Assembly (NCBI GenBank): GCA_024305405.1
Contig: JAKNDB010000068.1
Location: forward strand, 1,172,501 to 1,236,500
DNA length: 64,000 bases
From: Dirofilaria immitis
Lineage: Eukaryota; Nematoda; Chromadorea; Rhabditida; Onchocercidae
Reading direction: 5' to 3'
The position numbers and the translations under genes were made by a program. Shown here in pieces: positions 24,501-36,500 of this stretch (its first letter is position 1; the number at the start of each line of letters is the position of its first letter). The notes below the pieces were generated by a model. The model was not told the DNA's origin. It made no database searches and saw only the letters and a program-made list of their open reading frames with translations.

Positions 24501-27500
24501 GTATGGTTGAAATAATTTCAACATTTACAATACATGTAAGGAATTCTGAAATAATTATGCGGGTAGATGGAAAGGTCCATTCAATCAATCGTTGATTTCT
24601 TAATAATCAATAATCTGTTTCCGATAGCAACATCCAATCTTTTATATATTGCATAGTAGCCTTTCTGTTAATTTGTTCCAATCATTCACAGGAAATTAAA
24701 CGTTTGATCTTTCTTAAATTCAAAGCAATTATCTGGTGTTTAATTCTTGGTCAAATTTAGTATCGGGTTGAATAATAGGATAATCCTGAAGATAATGCAA
24801 TATTAATAGGAAGGCTACTATGCAGTGTATAAAAAGATTGGATGTTGAATAAAAATATATAGCGATTTTATCCAAATTTTAATCTGAATACAGTTTCTCA
24901 GAGTGGTTCTTCTAACAAAGTTATTGGTCATACGAGCGAGAGTTCAGTGCAATAAGTTACATTTTGAAATATTCTCTGTTATCATCCAGATGCTACTGCA
25001 ATTTCACTGTTCGGAATTTAGGCAAAGTTTGACTGATATCCAAATAAATGACAGAAAAAATTTTATAACAAGCATGAAGTGTCAACCCATATAAACCTAC
25101 ATCATCAATTAAAATGTAAAGAGTCTGCTTGAAATTTTAAGCAAAATTTCTGTATTTCTGTTTCTTTAAAGATAAAACTTCATACAGCTTAATGCAGTGA
25201 GGAATAGAAGATTTCATCTTTATTTTTGAAGTGACAAGATTGACGATCTGAGCGACCGTTTCGATAAATCAAAGGATATGGATCTATGTGTTCTGCAGAT
25301 CTTGCGATATACAGTAAATATTTAATTACATAATTTTTTATAAGATTCCGTAGATAGAAAAGTAGGATGGTGTGAAATGATGCTACAAATTTAAATGTAA
25401 TTTTTCGTTATTATATTTGAAATACTCTGAAGTACACTGTTTTTGACCTGTCATTGTCTTTCAGTGGTCTCAGCTAAGTAAGAAGGAACGGTTGACATAC
25501 GAAACCGCGGCACGCCGTAAAATTCAGATGAAATATAAGGCCGAATTGAATGTAAGTCGATCATTCTTTATAGTTTTTAATTGTCCATATCTTCTTATTT
25601 AGTAATAATTAAATAGTTTTACATTTAATTTTTTATTTCTTATTGTTTTCCTGTATTACCGGAGCATCGGCGCATTATTTTATTTCTCTATTATATTTTA
25701 TTCATATTCCAAGTATGCTTATATGAAATTTTTTCTGTTCCTGAAGGTGTTAATATGGTAACACCGTTCTCAATATTGATTTAGATTATCTCATAATTTT
25801 AAAGTTTTTTTTTAACGCAAGAATCGGCATAGCATTTTCAAGAGATGCGCATTTGAATTTCGCACAATGATAAGTTCATTTCAAAATTGGTAGACTTCAA
25901 CGGTAAATTTTTCAGAAAATCAAGAGTGATGGAAATATTGGATCAGAAAAAATATAAATATGACAGGTAATTGTTTACAATAAGTATTTTATGGCTCTCA
26001 TCTGCATACAGAATCATTACCAATTTTTTTTTGCTTTTGTTTTTTTTTTAAATTATGTTGCGACTTTATTTTTTGATAATATAACATTGTAGTGTATCTT
26101 TCTACTTATGTATTCCATAAATGATTGTATAATTGAATTATAATTTTTCATTTCAGAGATGCAGTGGGTCCGTTCGTTACCAGCCATGCCTTTAACCGAA
26201 TTTCGATTCATGTCGGTTTGGGCGAAAAACAGAAAGAAAATGAATATCACCGTTTACACTGTAAAAGATCCGGTGTCCGTTTTGCAAAAACGCTATCTTG
26301 AAGGATGATACGCTGCAGGTTATTTTATAATGTGATATATTAGATTTCTTTTATGTTGTATCTTTTTAATTATTGCACCAATTCTTAGATTTTATTTCAA
26401 GTGCAAATAGCAAAATATTGAATTTCTGAAATCCCGATTTGGAAAATCTGATACTAATAACAAGTCGGTATATAATTCTTGTTTTATTGATCTCCATTTT
26501 TTCTCATTTAAATACCTGTTATTTCTCCTCCATCGAACAAATATTTTTTAGTACTGTCTACAAAAGATATGATTTAGCTGTAATTTTTAGATGCATATTC
26601 TGTATGGTCACTACAATATGTACGTATATGCATGTCATTGCTGTTTCGAAGGATTCACTTCTCTTGAACAATTGAAACAGCATTGCTGTGAAGAATTTAC
26701 ACGCTTCATGCTGCAGTTATTGATGCAGAATGCAAAGGTGCTATAATTTGATTTTTTTAATCTTGCGGAATTGGTTTAGCTGATTACCTTTCAGTAACTT
26801 TTTTGATTGTTTATTGCTTAGTCCATCTAATTTCCAATAAAGAACTCTTCTATGAATAATATATGTGTAAATCGTTTTTGTTATTGAAAATCAAAATTTC
26901 TTGCTTAAATTATTATACATTATTGAAATTTTCACTGCAGAACAGCATGTTATATTGTCTTGAATGCACAATCTTTTTATCGATTTTAATTTTCAGTTGG
27001 AAATGATGTTTGCAATGCATACAATGATTTGTGCCGAATGTAATCTGCAAGTGCCTTTGTCGTCTTTGAATAATTTATCCCGTGACAAAAATGCATGAAA
27101 CTGCAACGTTTACTGGTTAGACTATGTGATATATTTCTCTTGATTACTCAATTAAGTGGCTTTTTTACTTTAAGGTTATGCAGAAAAGGAAATGTAATAT
27201 TTTATGTCATATATCTTATCATCTCCGGAAGTTTTTTTTGTAATTAGATGAATACAGATGTAAATAATATCTAAAGTAACTTGTTGTAGTCATTGACCAT
27301 TGGAGTTATGAAAATCATGTTTGAAAATATTCCGTTATCCTAATAATTATTATCAAAATCTTAATTTCAATTTCAGAATTATCACAGTACAGAATTTCAA
27401 TTTCAGAATTATCACAGTACAGATAAACTAGTATCATGTGTTACATTATTTGCTGCCCGGCCATCCGAGGTGGAATATATAACAGTGAAGGGTTGCGCGA

Positions 27501-30500
27501 TGAAATGTGGGATACCATTGCAGTGCAAATCTTGTTCACACAAATTTATCTCTGCAACAGATATCGAAAAACATCAATTAAATGAACATTCTGGCGAAGT
27601 AACTAAATTGAAATGTCCGGTGTGTCCGCGCTTTTATGTTACAGATTGTTTTTATAGGTAAAATATTACGTTTATTACTAATGACGTCATAGTTATGATT
27701 CTTAAATTTCTTAAACTATTGTACAAAAATTTTTATTTTGATACAGTTCTGTCATTTACCAAATATATTACATGTGTAATATGAGAGGCATAAATTTCTT
27801 TTTCAGAGATCATCTGTTATCGCATCTCGGTGAAGTACATTCGATGGTAGGCATATTAGAAAAGGCAACATTTTGGCCACCAGCTTTTTCTCGTAAAACA
27901 AGTTTTAAAATGGGACCCTCATTGCATAAAATCATTGGTTCTAATCTGACAGAATTATCAAGAGTCGACAAATCCAATGATGTCAATTTTCGTTTCTGTT
28001 TTTCTGTTCTACGTCTTATCAAAATAATTAAGAAATTAAAATTTGAATTGTTAATTAAGAAAATTAAAAATAAAACAGTGGAATGTAAAACCTGCATTTT
28101 ACTGAATTTTAGGTTTTTTTATTTGGGATTATTTATTGTTGTACTCCTATCTATAATCAATAGAAATCTCTCAGCAAGCTTATATCCCTTATAAATTTCT
28201 TTTTCGATAGTCTATTATACCAACGAAAGATGAAAGGAATACATTCGTAGTTACTTTTTGCTTCTGTAATAGTGATGTTGACTAAGTTCATAAGATCTCA
28301 AATTAAATCATTGTCAACGATCTTCTAGTTTTATAAGTGTATTTTGAACTTCTGATCTTTCAGCTCTCCGATAACGAGGATGAGTCATATGAGAAGTCAG
28401 TATTGAATAGAAAAAAAGCTGGCTAACGAGAAAAAAAGTCGAAAAAGTCAACAAAGATCAAAGTTTGTGCTATTTCTGCAGACAAGCAAAACAGGTAGCA
28501 AATTACCGCAGCCGTTATTTTTAACAATTTTTTTTCAAACAGTTTTGTGATACACACGAATAATTGAGTTAATCAGAGTTATTTTTTTAAAGACAAAAAT
28601 AGTTTAGAACTTATAAGTTTATTCATTTTCTTTTATTTCTTCATTTTAATTTTCTTTTGCAGGTGATGACTAAGCCATTACAGTCCAGCCTTTGCCGATG
28701 CGCGAAATCGAAATGTGAACCAAAAGCATTTGTGACAAAGAATTCTTTTATGAAATCACTTGTAGAAAAATTCTCTAGGGAGGGACGGCTGTACGTCGAC
28801 AAGAATGATTCTATTATGGATACAACGATTGGCGCAGTCATTGATGATAGGTCGAAAATTCTCTAATATTCTATTCAAAAATAACTGAAAGATAGTTCTC
28901 AGACTTTCTAATTCTTCATTCTTTAGTGTCTTTATCTGTGTCAAATGTAAAGGGCTTCATTTTGGTGACGAAAATACGCTGAAGCACCTTCGGATTTGCA
29001 TGCAGAAAAATGTTGAATCTCCGGATCCAGAAAAGCATTTTGATCTGACAGACAACAAAATTGTGAGTCATTTGAATCTGAGGGATAAAAACATTGTTGT
29101 TGTTGATGGATATAATAGTTTTTATTATTTCAATATTTGCTATATTGTTGTTTGATAAGCAATAAAAAGGATTGTTAAAGCTAGGAATTTTGAACTTTAT
29201 ATTCGGTTAATTCAGGCTATCCGTCTAACTCAATCTCATTGTTCTCCAAACGGCAGAATTAGTTGTCCGGAATGCGAAGTAACATGCTGTTCAATCGCTG
29301 GCTTACGCCGACATTTGGCTCTGGATCACGGCATTTTTGCATACTATAATATTCCAGGTAGTTTAAAAATCCTTTTTGCTTCAAAAAATATCTCATCCTT
29401 TATGTTTGTTTAGAATTTCTAATTATAGAAAGTCATAGAACTACCGGCATTATGGAATATATTCCACCGAGAGTTACGAAAGATACAAAACTTGATATTG
29501 CTGCAAGGATAAATCTAGAACTTAATTTGACTCCAACAGGTGATTTTAAGCTGCGTCACGACAAGACGCCTCATTCACCTGTTCTCGTCAATGGTAATTA
29601 TTTATTGTTTTTAGAGAAAATGTAAAACAAAATGCTTTTTGACAATCATTGTAGGTTCTTTTATTACAAGAAAAAAATTTTGAGACGGTGTTTAGTCCTC
29701 AGGAGAATTTCAGGAGTCTTCAAATAAAATTCATGGGATCCACATTGAAAATTTACATTAAAATTTTGTATTTCCATTTTTTACATAGAAACTTCAGTTT
29801 TTTAATTTTCGAAATTCCATTGTAGGGAACAGTATAAAGCCAGTTACCTCCAACATCAATTCTGCAGAAAATATCCAAGTATGGTTTTAGAAGATTTTTC
29901 GTAGTTTCCATTTTACGTTTATGAACTGAGAACATGTTAAATTAGTAGTTTATTAGGTGAAATTTATTTGAGAGGCATCAATATTCCCTTGTTTTTGTCT
30001 CGTTAAATTCAAATTTTTAGACAGCTCCAATGTCAGTTGAAGCTCGGTCAAATTTTATGCAGGCTTTCATGGAACCATCACAAAATTCAACAATGAAGGA
30101 AAAATTTACTTGCGTAGTCTGTTTTGTAAGTTTGTTATTTACATTATCATATTTTTATTAGAGAAAACCAATTCTGGAATTTTTAAATACATTTTAGACA
30201 GATAAATAATTTATTATGTTAAAACATTTACCGAAATTATTTAATCGGTATCGACATTTATTGTTGACGGAATAATTCCATCCAGGAATATTTTTCTCTC
30301 ACCTTGTTCTTTAAGTTTGTGTTCGATTTTTTCTGTTTTTTTTTTTTTTCAGTACTCTATAAAAACTTCAAAGAAATGAAAAATTATTTCACAGTATAAT
30401 CCTCGTATTGTAGAAATGTTTGCTGTTTAGATAGAGTTTCATAATTTTTGTCTCCATGGCTTTTATAAAGATTTAATAAATTAGCATCAGCATATTATTT

Positions 30501-33500
30501 CAGTCAACTAATTCCTAATTTTTACTCTTACAGTAATTTGAAATATTTAAACTTTCTATTGAATTTACTATAATTATTAATCACGGAAATACTTTTTGAA
30601 TCTTTCTGTTCCAAGAAAATTTGGGGCAGATAGTCTTTATATTAAGATGTAAAATGTAGATATTTAAGGCAACTAACAATTCATCGCAACAACTGGCAAA
30701 TCATTTCGTTCATTCTCATCTATATTTGTGTTCTGAATGTGGAACTGGCTTTGTTGAGAAACATTGGCTCTTGTTTCATTTGACTACATGTCAAAAGTGG
30801 CCCCGTAAATGTATGTTAATAAATCTTTTATTTTTATATTTACTACCACTTCATTTGAATTTTAAATTTCAGTTAGCTATTTGCAGAATTCAATAATATT
30901 TTAATGTATTTAGCTTGTAATGATTCCTGTAATACGAAACATTTTTTAGGTTCGGATGGAGAGTTTTTTCCTCGTTGTTCAATTTGTAGTTTGCTTTTAC
31001 CCACTCCCGATCGCTATTTTTATCATTTACTTCACTGTCATGATGCAAGTGTACATATCAGTCAAAAAAACCAGCAGGTAATTATTATCTAGTTCATTAC
31101 ACTTTTATATTCGATGACTACAAAAAGTTTTTTTCACTGAAATTATGGATTCAAAAATTTGCAGATAACTAATAGTCGAAAAATAAAATGTTAGGAATTG
31201 ATCGATGCCGCCATCATTATCTTCTGCCTTAAGAAACTTATTTGAAATTTATTCCTTTTTTAAATGGATTTACAGTTAATTTCTACTACATTTAACAAAT
31301 AATGTTTCATATTTTTTTATGTCTTGAGGAATAGCGCATTCTTTTTCAGTATTTGTTTTTATAGGTTAATCCGATGTTTATTTGGAAGAAATTATCATTG
31401 ACGGATGCTGCGAAGTTTAGACAGACATTAGTAGATAAATTGGTGAGTTCAGTATATGGAATCCCTTTCTTTATTTTCCTATATTTTATTATTTTTGAAG
31501 TTTTCTTCAACTAAATAATTTATAGACAGTCAAAACTAATCCTAATTCGGTAGCGGACAATATATTCGGTTCATCTAATCATTCGATGAAAAATACAAGT
31601 TATACAGAATCTGCTGCTATGGATGTAAGCTTAGCGATACTATATTTATGGTTAAATGGGAAGTTAACATGGCTCTGGAATTTCGCAGAATTTTTTCCCA
31701 ACCACGATTCATTTTGTTTACTCTTTTTTTTGATAATGCAAGATTAACTTTAATATTGTTTTTCTCAAGCCTTCCAAAGTTCAGAGTAAATAGTATATTT
31801 TCCTAAATTTTGCAGAAGTTTTTTTGTGCTCTTTGCGAATTAGATTTCTCAAATCAAGCAGAATGCGAATCTCATCTGCAGAAACATCCGGAACAATGGA
31901 ACTGTTGCCCTGTTTGTACGTACTTCCGAGACTACTATCCTGTTCATTCCGTCAGTGAACTTCTTGAGCATCTGTTATCTAAGCATACAATAAAATCACT
32001 TCAACCAAAAGTAAATTTTTCGAAGTTTGCTTTTTAACTTCTTATGACTGTGACTTATTGGAGAAATGTTCTATATATCCTCTCTTTTCGTTCTTATTAT
32101 GACTTGAAGTGGTGTGGTTTAAAAAGCTCGACTTCTGTTTATTAACTATATTACTTTCTACTCATGAATTCGGCAAAACTCGATTAAATAAATAAACTAC
32201 CATCAGTTGTTGGAATTAATATTTTGCAGTTTGTTTCTGACTTGATATTCTTTTCACTTAATGGCCTTGAAAGATTCTGTAAGTCTGCTGCTATATCTCA
32301 TATGCAACTTGCATTATATTTAGCACAAATGCACATATATTTATCTTATGAAAAGAACTAACTTCTTTAATTTAAGTAAATTTGTTTGTGTATGATTAAA
32401 GGAATCATTACATAAACAAATTTTATTTTAGCGATGTGAAAATAGCTTGCAGTCTCTGCCGGAGTTTATCTTCTTATGAGTCAACTACACCACTGTCAGT
32501 CAAACGTTGTGAAGAGCAAATGATCCGGCATATTTTGTATTCCTGTAATGGCACTCAAGTATGCTTCCTTTGCAACGATGGCGCTGTGTATTCACCTGAA
32601 AAACTGAAGAAACATCGTGTCAGTGAACATCGCACGATTTTTGAAAGGTTAATTCCTTGAAAAAGTTCACTTGGAAATAAGAATTCCAAAGAAAGCTGGA
32701 ATTCCAATTAGTTTATTTTCATTACCGCTTCTAGATTCGATTAAAATAATGATAATTTAATTATTGATGGTTTTTTTAACCTCTGTATTGCATGTTTTTC
32801 CAAACATAAACAAATGTTGAAGTCTAATTTGGCCGTTTAAATTTTTAATGACTAATTTTTTTGTGATTATGAAGTTCTAGAAGCATATTTCGAGTGCATT
32901 AACATCTTTATTTAAAAATTAATTTTCCGAATTTTTTAGGTGTTATTAATGTCTATTTTTACTCTCATTTCAGATTCGGTTGTTCGGAATGCTCACGGAA
33001 ATTCTACACTTGTAGTGCATTCATGAAGCATTTCTGCAGTGTGTTGTTAAAATGTTCATGTGGAATTAGTAAATTGTTCACAGAAGAAGAATTCGAGAAA
33101 CATTTCGAAATCCACTTGAATTCAATGAAGGACTTTTGCCTTCTTTGCAACAAGTATTTGTTTTCGGTATGTAATTTATATTTTGAAAAAATATTATACA
33201 TTACTTTGTTGAGTTATATGAATATATATGTGGCTATCTTTTGTTTATAAATATTGTATCTAAAAATTGAGTAATTTTCCCGAGAAAATAAGATTCGTAA
33301 AAGTTCAATTTTTATAATAATTTTTTTATTTTCAAGAAGGAACAACTTCTTTCTCACATGATATCGCATCGGATCACTGTAAATGGTAAAAGGCAGTTGA
33401 TTCAGCTGGACATGGCAGAAAATGTGTTATCTTTTCCTTCTCCAAATACTGTTATGCCTAATAATACGAATATAAATGTTCCATTTAAAGAAGTGAGTAA

Positions 33501-36500
33501 TTTTATAGGAGAAATAAAATAATTTCATAATTTTTTATTTTTATTGTAATTTTATAGGAAAAATAAAATAAGAATTTAATAATTAGATTCTGTTTTATTT
33601 TTTCAGTGTTTTTCATGGTGGCCTTATTTGCATAAAAATTTTTATTCTATGTATAGGAGATATTAGAGATAAAGAAGACGCTTAGAAATTTTATTTCAGT
33701 TTTAAGAATCGTTAGCATTATAGCTAAGTTTCAAGAACAGTATCTTAGCGTTCTTCCTTTTCCAGAGTAAAATTGAAGTGTTGTCTAAAATAGAGTTTTT
33801 ATAACTTTTAATGGGAATTAAATGTAAACATGTAAATTAAAATTTTCCCTTTTTTTAGATCGTTTCGTTTTCATTTCTTCAGCAATGACTAAGATTAGAT
33901 CATGTGATAGATCAACAAACAATCACTATTTTTGTTTATAGCACAGCGTTGCTACATTTCGATTTGGAAAAGTGAAGACGGATAATAATGACGATGAAAT
34001 CGAATTTTTGGGATTCCGTTCTCTTAATAATAATACAAACAGTAGTGATAATAAAGATGAGAATAAGCATGGTGAATCATTTCTTAATAAAAGTAAATTG
34101 ATAATACATTGCCTAGTGTTTTATTTAGAATTTCTTGAAATACATATGCTCACTTTAAACATATATAATTGATTTTCAAGATGTATTAAATAAATGTTCT
34201 AGTTAGTAAATTTTAACATTTTCTCTACAGTTGATGAATTAATTTTGTTAGGTGATGATAACGATGTAGTATTCGTGGCAGAAACTGTTCCAGTTGATTT
34301 CATGACCAACATCCGATCGGAATTCGGTGCTGATACAGAAGAAGTGCCTTCATTTTATAAACATTCTCTGGAAGCTACACCAACTATTTCAACTGTGGAA
34401 TTCCTCACTGGTTAGTATAATTCACTTCTAACTTTAGAGAACTTTTGATTTTTATATGAAACAGATGGAATTCGAAGTCATTCAGTAAATGAGGAAAATA
34501 TGAAAGTCGAGTAATACTTTGTAGAAAATTTGGGTTGGCCATTTCTTCTCTAGAAAATTATTTTCCAACTGAAATTTTTGAAACTTAATTTTTCGCAGAA
34601 TCGGATGAGATGGCAATAAATAATATCATGGAGAAAATAATCGATGGAGTGATTTTACCTTGGCCCTGTAAGATTTTTGTAAACTACTCTGAATGTCAAA
34701 GTATTTTTTATGACAGACAACGGTTACTAATTTGTTACATCAGCGTTTATTACAGATCAAACTACGTCTGATAAATCCGACCCATCTACTACGGCATTTA
34801 ATGCTAATGCGACTAACATGGTACGCGGCATTGTACGTGAACAGAATTGTTCACCCGGAAATGAGCGCTCAATAAAAACAACGGAAAAAGAACTTACTTC
34901 TGCAAAAACTTCATGTATTCCTATGGCTGCTGATGATGAGAATGATATATTGATCATCGAGGAATCGAAAAATGTAGTTTTTCATTTTTATGATGAAATC
35001 CTGGCAATTAATTTAATGATTGTACAAGTTCACTAATGGTATCATTATAAATAGAAAATATTATTAATGTCGCAAAGTTTTTACTAAGAGGTATTGAAAA
35101 AAATGTCAATGAAAATAAGCGATGTCAACATTTGAAAAATTCTAATAATTTTGTAAACCTGAACACCAGTTGCTAAAACTGCTATTTCAGGAGAGCACTG
35201 TTATTGATGGGGAGGTTTTAAAAGAAGCGAAAAGAGTTAGCGACAAAATTGATGATATAGATTTCGAAATTCTTGGAAATACTGAAAGGTTCCTGTTTTT
35301 TTTTTCGAAGTTTTTTAAAAATATCCTTTTCCTTGACAACAGAAAAACTATTTAGTTATTGAAATGCATGATATGTGATTCTGAAGTGAAAGATTGTTGT
35401 AACATTTGAAAAATACTACCCATGTTCAATCAAAACCCAATTTTCTATGAATCATTGATTTTGAGATAAATAAAATTTCAGGCGGCGTAGCGGGTCTCGT
35501 AAGATTTCAAAGCGTGAGGCGAAATTTCGCTGTAATCAATGTACAGAGAAGTTTCTTACAAAAGCTTCCTTACTGGTACACAAAGAAACTCATAAGTATG
35601 ATGCCGGCCAAACAATTGAAGCGGTTGGTTGGCTGTAAATAATGAAATAATAATTAGAGAAATTATGCTGAACTTTGTATGATTTTGTTCAATTTATTTT
35701 ATAAAAAAACTTTAATCTTAGGTTTACGGAATTCCTGTTGAAACAAATGTATACATATGTCGTCTGTGTTGCTTGGCGTATGAATTGCAAGCGATATACC
35801 AAATGCACATGCGTACCCATGGTATATTGCAAAACTGTGAACGATGTTCAATCGTAACATTTAACGAGGAGCAAATGAGAAATCATCATATTCAACATAT
35901 GCCATCTACCAGTAAACAACAAGTAGTTTATGTCTGTTCGAAATGTGTCACCACTTATTCAACGGTTAGCTTCATTTTTTTAAGTTGATAATTTATGAAA
36001 TGTTAAAAATTTTATATTTATTAAGTTAATGGTTTTCCTGTCCGTTAAGGCCAAAGCAGAATTGAACAATTCTTGGATATATGATTTTTTTTAAACTTTT
36101 AATTATTTTTAGTCTACGTTTTCAGGACGAACGTTTATATCATCATATGTTCAGTTCTCACGCACAGGCTATACTATATTTTTGTAAGAACTGTGGATTG
36201 GCAAACACTAATGGACGTGTTATTTATGAACATATAGTGCGAAATGGATGTTCTTGGCGGGTATTTTTAAAATTCAAACTGTTTGCCTGATTTTCTATAT
36301 TTTTGTAACATTTTGACCCTGATATTTCATCCAACTTGAGGATACTGTATTCAGTTTATCGTAATATTTTGGATAGCTGTTCAGAAAAACCGCGTTAGCT
36401 ATTTCGCCTATTCGAGCAATTATAATAATTTTAGTAGTTATTTGTTTTGAGAATTTATCATCGAGACCAGAATTTGCTATTATGGGTTTTACGGCTGCTT

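Larger units (their letters stand above)
21535..25551 (+). other. Zinc-finger gene: N-terminal block with coiled coil and HMG-like segment
   Basis: Exons 21535-21594, 21861-21923, 23864-24015, 24321-24500 and 25465-25551. The third exon encodes a charged, Glu/Lys/Gln-rich probable coiled coil (LEEVNELDKKRQRLEVEG). The fourth and fifth give SARPSINFTALVGYKR and LSKKERLTYETAARRK, whose LS-KER-Y--AA pattern resembles the end of an HMG box; this is a weak resemblance only. The junction 24500/25465 does not join in phase as read, so one base is probably missing or the acceptor differs. The 24321 start uses GATCAG; an AAG acceptor eight bases upstream is the alternative. Confidence 0.6.

Noticed and set aside
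26157..26318. Frame beginning MQWVRSLPAMPL in this zinc-finger exon
   Set aside because: The upstream phase (two bases left over) and the A/T preference at third codon positions both favour the frame DAVGPFVTSHAFNR. The other frame would need an unusual CAGAG acceptor.
27982..28194. Continuation of the zinc-finger exon to a stop at 28194
   Set aside because: The exon joins in phase to 28364 from the donor at 27982. The extension is Lys/Ile/Leu-rich intron translation.
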